Source of the DNA: Ramlibacter sp.
GTDB lineage: Bacteria; Pseudomonadota; Gammaproteobacteria; Burkholderiales; Burkholderiaceae_C
Direction of reading: 5' to 3'
Length of the DNA: 5,725 nt
Assembly: GCA_025351615.1 (NCBI GenBank)
Contig: JANXVP010000177.1
Location: forward strand, 1-5,725
The notes under the pieces are model-generated. The model did not search any database. It was not told the DNA's origin and was given only the letters and a program-made list of their open reading frames with translations. The translations under genes and the position numbers were made by a program. This document shows, piece by piece, positions 1 through 5,725 of the stretch (positions are counted from its first letter, which is position 1; each line of letters begins with the position of its first letter).

Positions 1-1
1 C

Positions 2-373
2 GAGCAGCAAAGCGTATTGACCGCAACGCAGCATGGCTACGGCAAGCGCACCTCTATTGCGGAATACACCCGCCATGGACGCGGTACAAAAGGCATGATC
101 GCCATCCAGCAAAGCGAACGAAATGGCAAGGTTGTTGCGGCAACCCTGGTTCATGCCGATGATGAGATCATGCTGATCACCGACAAGGGTGTGCTGGTGC
201 GCACGCGGGTCAGCGAGATCCGCGAACTCGGACGTGCCACCCAGGGCGTGACGCTGATCGGCCTGGACGAGGGCTCGAAACTCAGCGGCCTGCAGCGCAT
301 TGTGGAAAATGACGCCAATCCGGCCGATTCCGATGCCGCGGAGCCGGGGCTTGACGAACCCGGCGAAGCCTGA
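2..373 (+). CDS. gyrA: DNA gyrase subunit A, C-terminal fragment (5' end outside window)
   Basis: This is the last 123 codons of GyrA, open from the left edge and ending at TGA 371-373. GyrA is the breakage-reunion subunit of the A2B2 gyrase, which introduces negative supercoils in the cytoplasm. Only the end of the C-terminal DNA-wrapping beta-pinwheel is present. Blade-type motifs are visible: GYGKRTSIAEY, then RHGRGTKGMIAIQ, then DEIMLITDKGVLVRTRVSEIRE and GRATQGVTLI, all typical of the end of proteobacterial GyrA. The catalytic tyrosine and the main GyrA box lie upstream, outside the window. The protein ends in an acidic, low-complexity tail (about 20 residues rich in D, E, A and P) after RIVEND, as is common for GyrA. 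An ATG at 17 is internal and not the real start. The next gene, pheA, begins 57 bases after the stop. The identification is secure from the pinwheel motifs. Confidence 0.96.
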   Translation, partial: EQQSVLTATQHGYGKRTSIAEYTRHGRGTKGMIAIQQSERNGKVVAATLVHADDEIMLITDKGVLVRTRVSEIRELGRATQGVTLIGLDEGSKLSGLQRIVENDANPADSDAAEPGLDEPGEA

Positions 374-380
374 TCGGCAA

Positions 381-430
381 CGGGCCATGGCGCCGGGGCG
401 CCGGCACGACCCGGGCTGCAGGGTTTTTTT
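381..430 (+). terminator. Terminator-like hairpins with T7 tract between gyrA and pheA
   Basis: Two GC-rich hairpins lie in the 57-base gap. The first is a 5-bp stem, GGCGC 389-393 with GCGCC 398-402, built from two tandem copies of GGCGCCGG (389-396 and 397-404). The second pairs GACCC 408-412 with GGGTT 421-425 (outermost pair a G-T wobble) and runs into T residues 424-430. That is the form of a weak rho-independent terminator for gyrA. It is odd because the T run ends directly at the pheA ATG (431), which leaves no room for a downstream promoter, and AGGG (420-423) is also the only visible ribosome-binding candidate for pheA. A competing pairing, CGGG 381-384 with CCCG 410-413, would break the second stem. 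Termination is inferred; efficiency may be low. Confidence 0.4.
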
Positions 431-1522
431 ATGAGTAAGACCACCAAAAATCTGGGCCAGCTGCGAACCGCGATCGACGAGGTCGACCGCGAGTTGCTGG
501 CCCTGCTCAATCGCCGCGCCGCTTTCGCCAATGAAGTCGGCGCACTCAAGCGCGCCGAAGGTTCGCCGGTCTTCCGCCCCGAGCGCGAAGCCCAGGTGAT
601 CAACAGCCTGCAGGCGGCCAACGCGGGTCCCCTGAAAAGCGGGAACGTGGCGACCATCTGGCGCGAGATCATGTCGGCATGCCGCGCGCTCGAAGCACCG
701 CAGCGCGTCGCCTATCTCGGTCCCGCCGGCACCTTCAGCGAGCAGGCCGCCGTCCAGTTCTTCGGCTCCAGCATCGAACACGTTCCCTGCGTCAACTTCG
801 ACGAGGTGTTCCACGCCGCGACCGCCGGCACCGCCGATTTCGGCGTGGTTCCGGTGGAAAACAACAGCGAAGGCGTCGTCACCCGGTCACTCGACCTGCT
901 CCTGCAGTCTCCACTGCACATCGTCGGCGAGGTGAGCCTGCTGGTTCGCCACCACCTGCTGCGCCTGGCCAGTTCGCTGGAAGGCATCGATGTGGTGCTG
1001 GCCCATCCCCAGGCACTGGCCCAGTGCCAGGCCTGGCTGACCAAGCACCTGCCCACGGCGGAGCGGCGCGCCGTGTCCAGCAATGCCGAAGGCGCACGCC
1101 TGGCCGCCAGCAACCCGGCCTGGGCCGGGATCGCCAGCGAGCGCGCCGCCAGCGAATTCGGGCTCCACGTCGCGACCCACGCCATCCAGGACGACGCCTT
1201 CAACCGCACCCGTTTTGCCGTGATCTGCCTGCCGCAGACGCTGCAGGCGCCACAGGCCTCCGGCCGGGATTGCGTCAGCGTGATCGTGTCGGTGCCCAAC
1301 CGGCCGGGCGCGGTGCACGACATCCTGGTGCCGCTCAAGCAGCACGGGGTGTCCATGACGCGCTTTGAATCGCGCCCCGCCCGCTCCGGCCAGTGGGAAT
1401 ACTATTTCTACATCGACCTGCAGGGCCACCCGTCGCAACCGCACGTCGCCGCCGCGCTCAAGGACCTGCAGGCGCTGTGCGCTTTCTACAAGGTCCTGGG
1501 CACCTACCCAGTCGAGGAATGA
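431..1522 (+). CDS. pheA: P-protein: bifunctional chorismate mutase / prephenate dehydratase
   Basis: The cytoplasmic enzyme converts chorismate to prephenate and then to phenylpyruvate, committing flux to phenylalanine. Length is 363 aa, normal for the family. Residues 8-90 are an AroQ-type helical chorismate mutase; R12, R29, K40, R52 and E53 match E. coli P-protein R11, R28, K39, R51 and E52. Residues 92-270 are prephenate dehydratase: the domain opens with YLGPAGTFSEQAA, has VPVENNSEG at 140-148, and carries the catalytic-type TRF motif at 259-261. Residues 281-358 form an ACT domain with NRPGAVHDIL and ESRP (312-315), the motifs tied to phenylalanine binding, so feedback inhibition by Phe is expected. 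ATG 431 is chosen because R12 must be included and no other upstream start exists. The ribosome site is weak (AGGG 420-423, then seven T). No Phe-rich leader peptide is visible upstream. tyrA follows 12 bases after the stop. Confidence 0.97.
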   Translation: MSKTTKNLGQLRTAIDEVDRELLALLNRRAAFANEVGALKRAEGSPVFRPEREAQVINSLQAANAGPLKSGNVATIWREIMSACRALEAPQRVAYLGPAGTFSEQAAVQFFGSSIEHVPCVNFDEVFHAATAGTADFGVVPVENNSEGVVTRSLDLLLQSPLHIVGEVSLLVRHHLLRLASSLEGIDVVLAHPQALAQCQAWLTKHLPTAERRAVSSNAEGARLAASNPAWAGIASERAASEFGLHVATHAIQDDAFNRTRFAVICLPQTLQAPQASGRDCVSVIVSVPNRPGAVHDILVPLKQHGVSMTRFESRPARSGQWEYYFYIDLQGHPSQPHVAAALKDLQALCAFYKVLGTYPVEE

Positions 1523-1542
1523 TGGATACCTTCAATGTTTGA
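1522..1542 (+). other. Six-codon mini-ORF bridging pheA stop and tyrA start
   Basis: An ATG (1522-1524) shares its A with the pheA TGA (1520-1522) and opens a six-codon frame, MDTFNV, ending at TGA 1540-1542. The tyrA start (1535-1537) lies inside it in another frame. A ribosome that ends pheA could reinitiate here and then stop a few bases past the tyrA start, which would aid translational coupling. This is seen directly as sequence; translation is speculative and such short frames arise by chance. Confidence 0.15.
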
Positions 1543-2407
1543 GCAGTTGGGGCTGATCGGCTGCGGCCTGATGGGCGGCTCGTTTGCGCTCGCGCTCAAG
1601 CGCGCCGGCCTGGTCAAGCGGGTGGTCGGCTACAGCAAGTCGCCGTCCACGACGGAGCGGGCGCGCCAGATGGGCGTGATCGACGTCGAGGCGCCCTCCG
1701 CCCTGCTCGCGGTCTCCGGCGCCGACATCGTGCTGCTCGCGGTCCCGGTCGCCGCGACCGAAGCCACGCTGAAGGCGATCCGGCACCTGGTCAACAACGA
1801 CATGCTGATCATGGACGTCGGCTCGACCAAGCGCGACGTGGTCGACTCGGCCCGCCGGGTGCTGCGGGACCACATCGGCTCGTTCGTGCCCTGCCATCCC
1901 ATCACCGGCAAGGAAGTGTCCGGCGTCGACCATGCCGATCCCGACCTGTACACCGGCAAAACCGTGATCCTGACACCGATCGATCGGACTCAGGTGTCGC
2001 AGTTAAAGCGCGCGAACGACGTCTGGCAAGCGCTGCAATGCAACGTCATTCAAATGTCCCCCGATGCGCACGACGCGGCGTTCGCGGCGGTGAGCCATCT
2101 CCCGCACCTGATTGCGTTCGCGTTGATGAACGGAATCACCGGCCAGCAAAACGGCAAGGATTTCCTGGCGCTGGCCGGCCCGGGATTTCGCGATTTCACG
2201 CGCATTGCGGCAAGCGACCCGAAGATGTGGCGCGACGTGCTGCTGGCCAACAAGCAGGAACTGCTTGACCAGTCCAGGTCGTTCCAGCGCGCGCTGCAGG
2301 CGATGGAGCTGATGATCAGCAACAGCAACGGCGAAGCGCTGGAAGAATCGATCGGCAACGCCAGCCGCGCCCGCGCCGGCTGGCGCATGGGTCCGCCGAA
2401 AAAATGA
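1535..2407 (+). CDS. tyrA: Prephenate/arogenate dehydrogenase (TyrA family)
   Basis: The enzyme oxidatively decarboxylates prephenate to 4-hydroxyphenylpyruvate, or arogenate to tyrosine, in the cytoplasm. It is 290 aa, monofunctional, with no chorismate mutase or ACT domain. An N-terminal Rossmann fold begins at once with [10 protein letters not shown] (residues 6-15). MDVGSTK (93-99) and HPITGKE (121-127, with the family's catalytic-type His at 121) are typical, although the usual form is [16 protein letters not shown] (187-197) and [16 protein letters not shown] (217-232) mark the helical dimerisation domain. After the second beta strand the sequence reads [14 protein letters not shown], with Ser-Lys where NAD enzymes usually carry an acidic residue, so NADP use is possible. 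ATG 1535 is the only usable start, because the pheA stop lies in the same frame just upstream; GGAT 1524-1527 is a weak ribosome site. With no ACT domain, tyrosine control, if any, would act at the active site. Substrate preference cannot be read reliably. Confidence 0.95.
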   Translation: MFEQLGLIGCGLMGGSFALALKRAGLVKRVVGYSKSPSTTERARQMGVIDVEAPSALLAVSGADIVLLAVPVAATEATLKAIRHLVNNDMLIMDVGSTKRDVVDSARRVLRDHIGSFVPCHPITGKEVSGVDHADPDLYTGKTVILTPIDRTQVSQLKRANDVWQALQCNVIQMSPDAHDAAFAAVSHLPHLIAFALMNGITGQQNGKDFLALAGPGFRDFTRIAASDPKMWRDVLLANKQELLDQSRSFQRALQAMELMISNSNGEALEESIGNASRARAGWRMGPPKK

Positions 2408-2424
2408 GTTTGCCGGGGTCCTGA
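2404..2424 (+). other. Six-codon mini-ORF bridging tyrA stop and aroA start
   Basis: An ATG (2404-2406) overlaps the tyrA TGA (2405-2407) as ATGA and opens a six-codon frame, MSLPGS, whose TGA (2422-2424) overlaps the aroA ATG (2424-2426) as TGATG. It therefore links the two genes with no untranslated gap, a geometry that could support stop-start coupling. No clear ribosome site precedes it. It is the same length as the mini-ORF at the pheA/tyrA junction. Expression is unproven and chance is a fair explanation. Confidence 0.18.
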
Positions 2425-4421
2425 TGTTTGCGACGGCCTTCCTGGACATCCCGCCGCTGGCGAGTGCGCAGGGCATCGTGCGGCTGCCCGGCTCAAAAAG
2501 TATCTCCAACCGCGTCCTGCTGCTGGCGGCGCTCAGCGCCGGCACCACCGCTGTTCAGGATCTGCTGGAATCCGACGACACGCAGGTGATGCTCGACGCC
2601 CTGCGCGCTCTCGGCTGCAGCGTCCGGCAAGACGGGCCGGCGCTGGAGATCACAGGGCTCGACGGCCAGGCTCCCAAAGGCCCCGCAAAGCTGTTTCTGG
2701 GCAACGCCGGAACGGCGATGCGGCCCCTGACCGCCGCGCTGGCGGTGCTCGGCGGCGACTTCGAGCTCAGCGGCGTGCCACGGATGCACGAGCGTCCGAT
2801 CGGCGACCTGGTGGACGCACTGCGGCAGATCGGCTGCCGCATCGAGTACCTGGGCACCGAAGGCTTTCCGCCGCTGCGGATCGGCTGGCCGCAATTGAAA
2901 CTCAATGCACCGATCCAGGTCCGGGGGGGCGTGTCCAGCCAGTTCCTCACTGCCTTGCTGATGGCGCTGCCACTTGTCGCCAAGCTGGATTTGGTCATCG
3001 AGGTGGTCGGCGAGCTGATCTCCATGCCTTACATCGAGATCACGCTCAAGCTGCTGGAGCAGTTCGGTATCGCCGTGCGGCGCGAGGGCTGGGCGCGCTT
3101 CACTATCCCAGCCGGCAGCCGCTACCAGTCGCCAGGGCGCATGAACGTCGAGGCCGATGCGTCTTCCGCGAGCTATTTCATCGCGCTGGGCGCGATCGCC
3201 GCGACGGCCGCCGCGCCGCTGCGCGTACAGGGCGTGGGACTGGACTCGATCCAGGGCGACATCCGCTTCATCGAGGCTGCGCGCCTGATGGGCGCGCAGG
3301 TCGACGGCGAAGCGAACGGCCTGTCGATCCGGCGCGGTGCGTGGCCACTGAAGGCGATCGACCTCGACTGCAACCACATCCCGGACGCGGCGATGACACT
3401 GGCCGTCATGGCGCTTTACGCCGACGGGACGACCACGCTGCGGAACATCGCGAGCTGGCGTGTGAAGGAAACAGACCGCCTCCGCGCGATGGCAACGGAG
3501 CTGCGCAAGCTGGGCGCGCAGGTGGAAGAAGGCGCCGATTTCCTGCGGATCACGCCGCCGGATAGCGCCGGCTGGAAGGCCGCCGTGATCCACACCTATG
3601 ACGATCACCGGATCGCGATGTGTTTTTCGCTTGCGGCGCTCAACCCCGCAGGGCTGCCGGTCCGCATCCTGGACCCGAAATGCGTTGCGAAGACATTTCC
3701 GGATTACTTCGAAGCCCTGTTCTCGCTGGTGCGCACGCCTGTGGCGAAAATCCCGGTGCTCTGCATCGATGGCCCGACCGCCTCCGGCAAAGGGACGCTC
3801 GCGTCCGAGGTGGCGCACCGCCTGGGCTATCACTATCTCGATTCCGGTGCTCTCTACCGCCTGACCGCCCTGGCAGCCGGCCGCGCGGGCCTGGCCCTCA
3901 CACCGGTCAACGAAGCCGCGATCGCCAGGCTGGCGCAGACCTTGCCGGTGCGTTTTTTGCAGGCACGGGTGATGCTGGCCGGCGCCGACGTGACCGAGGC
4001 AATCCGCACCGAGGAAGCCGGCATGAACGCGTCGAAGGTGTCCGCCCTGCCCGCCGTGCGGACCGCCCTGCTCGCCCTGCAGCACAGCTTTCGCCGGCTG
4101 CCGGGCCTGGTGGCCGACGGCCGCGACATGGGCACCGTCGTGTTCCCGGACGCACCGGTCAAGGTCTACCTCACCGCCAGCGCTGCCCAACGTGCCGAGC
4201 GTCGGCATAAGCAGTTGATTTCAAAGGGATTTCCCGCTACAATCGAGGGTCTTCGGCAGGATTTGGAGGCGCGCGACACACGGGATTCGTCCCGGCCCGT
4301 CGCGCCCCTGAAACCAGCCCCGGATTCCCTTCTTCTGGATAACTCCAACCTGTCGATTGAAGAATCGGTGGCCAGGGTGCTCCAGTGGTGGGAAGCAAAG
4401 CAGCTGTTCAAATCCGTTTGA
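2424..4421 (+). CDS. aroA-cmk: Fused EPSP synthase (AroA) / cytidylate kinase (Cmk)
   Basis: One 665-aa frame holds two complete enzymes. Residues 1-434 are EPSP synthase, joining shikimate-3-phosphate and PEP in the chorismate pathway. Its motifs are [10 protein letters not shown] (K25, R30), [12 protein letters not shown] (G96, P101), MHERPIGD (R124), VSSQF (170-174), NHIPDAAMT (D321), KETDRLRA (348-355), DDHRIAM (393-399) and VAKTFPDYF (K423). G96 and P101 keep the class I, glyphosate-sensitive pattern. Residues 443-665 are CMP/dCMP kinase: P-loop GPTASGKGT (450-458), [22 protein letters not shown] (563-575) and AERRHKQL, with RDTRDSSR near 617. The linker is only about eight residues. Codon 440 is GTG (3741), just where a free Cmk would start, and would give a 226-aa protein of normal size. 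ATG 2424 fits the family N-terminus and has GGGG at 2415-2418 five bases upstream. Similar aroA/cmk fusions are annotated in betaproteobacteria, to my knowledge. A 10-bp hairpin covers the stop codon. Confidence 0.96.
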   Translation: MFATAFLDIPPLASAQGIVRLPGSKSISNRVLLLAALSAGTTAVQDLLESDDTQVMLDALRALGCSVRQDGPALEITGLDGQAPKGPAKLFLGNAGTAMRPLTAALAVLGGDFELSGVPRMHERPIGDLVDALRQIGCRIEYLGTEGFPPLRIGWPQLKLNAPIQVRGGVSSQFLTALLMALPLVAKLDLVIEVVGELISMPYIEITLKLLEQFGIAVRREGWARFTIPAGSRYQSPGRMNVEADASSASYFIALGAIAATAAAPLRVQGVGLDSIQGDIRFIEAARLMGAQVDGEANGLSIRRGAWPLKAIDLDCNHIPDAAMTLAVMALYADGTTTLRNIASWRVKETDRLRAMATELRKLGAQVEEGADFLRITPPDSAGWKAAVIHTYDDHRIAMCFSLAALNPAGLPVRILDPKCVAKTFPDYFEALFSLVRTPVAKIPVLCIDGPTASGKGTLASEVAHRLGYHYLDSGALYRLTALAAGRAGLALTPVNEAAIARLAQTLPVRFLQARVMLAGADVTEAIRTEEAGMNASKVSALPAVRTALLALQHSFRRLPGLVADGRDMGTVVFPDAPVKVYLTASAAQRAERRHKQLISKGFPATIEGLRQDLEARDTRDSSRPVAPLKPAPDSLLLDNSNLSIEESVARVLQWWEAKQLFKSV

Positions 4422-4426
4422 ACGGC
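4403..4426 (+). other. 10-bp hairpin with UCCG tetraloop over the aroA-cmk stop codon
   Basis: GCTGTTCAAA (4403-4412) pairs with TTTGAACGGC (4417-4426) around the loop TCCG (4413-4416). Nine pairs are Watson-Crick and one is a G-U wobble. UCCG belongs to the UNCG tetraloop family, which makes stable RNA hairpins. The TGA stop (4419-4421) lies in the right arm. No T tract follows, so it is not a classical intrinsic terminator. It could protect or define a 3' end, or reduce read-through into rpsA; the role is inferred. Confidence 0.55.
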
Positions 4427-4534
4427 ATACGGTCCACGCCGCCCCTCTCGCGCGACAGCGCCCCGGGCAACGTGGTTGTTCAACTTCACCGCGGTCCCAA
4501 GCCGCAACAAACGCCGTCTCAGTCCTAGAAACAT

Positions 4535-4564
4535 TCCGCGTGGCAATGTCGCCTTTTTCGCGGA
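4535..4564 (+). promoter_or_regulatory. Putative stem-loop in the rpsA 5' leader
   Basis: TCCGCG (4535-4540) pairs with CGCGGA (4559-4564), six perfect pairs. Inside, GGC (4542-4544) can pair with GCC (4551-4553), followed by TTTTT (4554-4558). The structure ends about 20 bases before the rpsA ribosome site. It resembles a two-tier leader stem; it could also be read as a very weak terminator, but a three-pair inner stem is too short for that. A further small stem (4571-4575 with 4582-4587, one bulged base) could cover part of the ribosome site. Confidence 0.3.
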
Positions 4565-4583
4565 TGGAAACCTGCTGACGCGC

Positions 4584-4589
4584 AAGGAA
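4584..4589 (+). promoter_or_regulatory. Ribosome binding site of rpsA
   Basis: AAGGAA lies six bases upstream of ATG 4596 and is the best ribosome-binding match in the window. It fixes the rpsA start over the in-frame ATG at 4608 (codon 5). Confidence 0.75.
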
Positions 4590-4595
4590 ATATCA

Positions 4596-5725
4596 ATGTC
4601 TGAATCCATGGAATCTTTTGCCTCGATGTTCGAGGAATCGCTGACGCGCTCCGAAATGCGCGCGGGCGAAGTGATCACCTCCGAGGTGGTCCGTATCGAG
4701 CACAGCTTCGTGGTCGTGAATGCCGGCCTCAAGTCCGAAGCCTATGTGCCGATCGACGAATTCAAGAACGACAAGGGCGAGATCGAAGTCCAGGTCGGCG
4801 ACTTCGTGTCGGTCGCGATCGACGCGATCGAGAACGGTTACGGCGACACCATCCTGTCGCGTGACAAGGCCAAACGCCTCGCCTCCTGGATGAGCCTCGA
4901 GAAGGCACTGGAATCCGGCGAATTCGTCACCGGCACCACCAGCGGCAAGGTCAAGGGCGGCCTGACGGTTCTCGTCAACGGCATCCGCGCCTTCCTGCCG
5001 GGCTCGCTGATCGACACCCGTCCGATCAAGGACCTGACGCCGTACGAAAACAAGACGATGGAGTTCAAGGTCATCAAGCTGGACCGCAAGCGCAACAACG
5101 TGGTTCTCTCCCGCCGCGCGGTGGTCGAAGCCTCGATGGGCGAAGAGCGCGCCAAGCTGATGGAAACGCTGAAGGAAGGCTCCGTCGTGCGCGGTGTCGT
5201 CAAGAACATCACCGAATACGGTGCGTTCGTTGACCTCGGCGGCATCGACGGCCTGCTGCACATCACCGACATGGCCTGGCGCCGTGTCCGCCACCCGAGC
5301 GAAGTCGTTCAGGCCGGCCAGGAAATCACCGCCAAGATCCTCAAGTTCGACACCGAGAAGAACCGGGTCTCGCTGGGTTTGAAGCAGATGGGCGACGACC
5401 CGTGGATGGGCGTCAACCGCCGCTATCCGCAAGGCACCCGCATGTTCGGCAAGATCACCAACATCGCCGACTACGGCGCGTTCGTGGAACTCGAGCCCGG
5501 CATCGAAGGCCTGGTGCACGTCTCCGAGATGGACTGGACCAACAAGAACGTCGCCCCGAGCAAGATCGTTGCATTGGGTGACGAAGTCGAAGTCATGGTG
5601 CTGGAGATCGACGAAGACAAGCGCCGCATCAGCCTGGGCATGAAGCAGTGCAAGGCCAACCCGTGGCAGGAATTCGCGCAGAACACCAAGCGCGGCGACC
5701 GCGTCAAGGGCCCGATCAAGTCGAT
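4596..5725 (+). CDS. rpsA: 30S ribosomal protein S1 (3' end outside window)
   Basis: S1 binds mRNA on the small ribosomal subunit and helps initiate translation, above all of messages with weak ribosome sites. The frame is open from ATG 4596 to the right edge, giving 376 codons of a protein usually near 560 aa with six S1 repeats. Visible repeats are about 22-89 (ending ILSRDKA), 108-174 ([22 protein letters not shown]), 194-263 ([24 protein letters not shown]), 280-350 ([25 protein letters not shown]), and the start of a fifth near 366. The first two are the diverged, ribosome- and S2-binding type; the third and fourth have the canonical RNA-binding YGAFV and GLLHI or GLVHV signatures. The N-terminus, [16 protein letters not shown], fits betaproteobacterial S1. 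Its position after cmk is the usual one. S1 commonly represses its own translation, and the structured leader before it would be consistent with that. Confidence 0.97.
   Translation, partial: MSESMESFASMFEESLTRSEMRAGEVITSEVVRIEHSFVVVNAGLKSEAYVPIDEFKNDKGEIEVQVGDFVSVAIDAIENGYGDTILSRDKAKRLASWMSLEKALESGEFVTGTTSGKVKGGLTVLVNGIRAFLPGSLIDTRPIKDLTPYENKTMEFKVIKLDRKRNNVVLSRRAVVEASMGEERAKLMETLKEGSVVRGVVKNITEYGAFVDLGGIDGLLHITDMAWRRVRHPSEVVQAGQEITAKILKFDTEKNRVSLGLKQMGDDPWMGVNRRYPQGTRMFGKITNIADYGAFVELEPGIEGLVHVSEMDWTNKNVAPSKIVALGDEVEVMVLEIDEDKRRISLGMKQCKANPWQEFAQNTKRGDRVKGPIKS

Larger units (their letters stand above)
4422..4595 (+). promoter_or_regulatory. Intergenic leader region upstream of rpsA
   Basis: This 174-base gap separates aroA-cmk from rpsA and contains no convincing gene. 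Its first 75 bases are GC-rich and the middle is richer in A and C (about 4500-4535). I looked for a sigma-70 promoter and found only fragments: TTGTTC at 4476-4481 lacks a matching -10, and TAGAAA at 4526-4531 lacks a good -35. An rpsA promoter here is expected from the size of the gap and from other proteobacteria, but it cannot be placed. The last 60 bases have RNA-folding potential just before the ribosome site, which would suit S1 autocontrol as known for E. coli rpsA. That link is inference. Confidence 0.4.

Noticed and set aside
351..379. TTGACG at 351-356 as a -35 box for a pheA promoter inside the end of gyrA
   Set aside because: The -10 region at 16 to 18 bases spacing (around 373-380) is GC-rich and does not resemble TATAAT; the match also falls in coding sequence.
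389..404. Tandem GGCGCCGG repeat as an operator or recombination site
   Set aside because: Two copies of an 8-base GC-only word are easily explained by base composition; it is noted only as part of the hairpin region.
679..1368. 229-codon + strand frame inside pheA
   Set aside because: It is an Arg/Pro-rich alternate frame within an intact, motif-complete pheA.
3729..3743. Frameshift or assembly error joining aroA and cmk
   Set aside because: The frame runs cleanly through both enzymes with all expected motifs and a short linker and no overlapping residues, so a genuine fusion is the simpler reading.
4357..4578. 73-codon + strand frame across the end of aroA-cmk and the gap before rpsA
   Set aside because: It overlaps cmk in another frame, has no ribosome site, and its Ser/Arg-rich translation resembles no protein I recognise; it is most likely a chance frame in GC-rich DNA.
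4593..5519. Long minus-strand open frame opposite rpsA (308 codons), and a similar 571-codon frame at 2493-4208 opposite aroA-cmk
   Set aside because: Both are antisense shadows of strongly recognisable genes. Long antisense frames are expected in GC-rich sequence, and their translations are His/Arg/Asp-rich without motifs.

Overview
The window looks like a GC-rich betaproteobacterial chromosome, most probably Burkholderiales. This rests on gene order and on the style of the encoded proteins (GyrA tail, P-protein, TyrA, EPSP synthase, S1). All genes lie on the + strand in one tight array: gyrA (3' end only), pheA, tyrA, aroA-cmk fused into one reading frame, and rpsA (5' two thirds). No mobile element, tRNA, rRNA, CRISPR array or phage-like gene is visible, and base composition looks even throughout.

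Layout. Bases 2-373 hold the last 123 codons of DNA gyrase subunit A. A 57-base GC-rich gap (374-430) contains two short hairpins, the second followed by seven T residues that run straight into the pheA start codon. pheA (431-1522), tyrA (1535-2407) and aroA-cmk (2424-4421) are separated by only 12 and 16 bases and form a compact operon. A 174-base gap (4422-4595) with RNA-structure potential precedes rpsA, which starts at 4596 and runs off the right edge.

How the genes work together. AroA makes EPSP, the step before chorismate. PheA (chorismate mutase, prephenate dehydratase and ACT domain) takes chorismate through prephenate to phenylpyruvate. TyrA takes prephenate or arogenate toward tyrosine. 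The operon therefore covers a late shikimate step and both aromatic branches. The C-terminal half of the AroA fusion is cytidylate kinase (CMP/dCMP phosphorylation), followed by ribosomal protein S1; cmk-rpsA adjacency is widespread in proteobacteria. Compared with the order common in Burkholderiales (gyrA-serC-pheA-hisC-tyrA-aroA-cmk-rpsA), this locus lacks serC and hisC and has aroA and cmk joined.

Novelty. This is a conserved housekeeping locus and I do not see a new biological system. The points worth a second look are the aroA-cmk fusion with a leftover internal GTG, the T-tract hairpin abutting the pheA start, a 10-bp UCCG-loop hairpin over the aroA-cmk stop codon, paired six-codon mini-ORFs at the two gene junctions, a TyrA cofactor-pocket sequence suggesting NADP, and structured RNA before rpsA.
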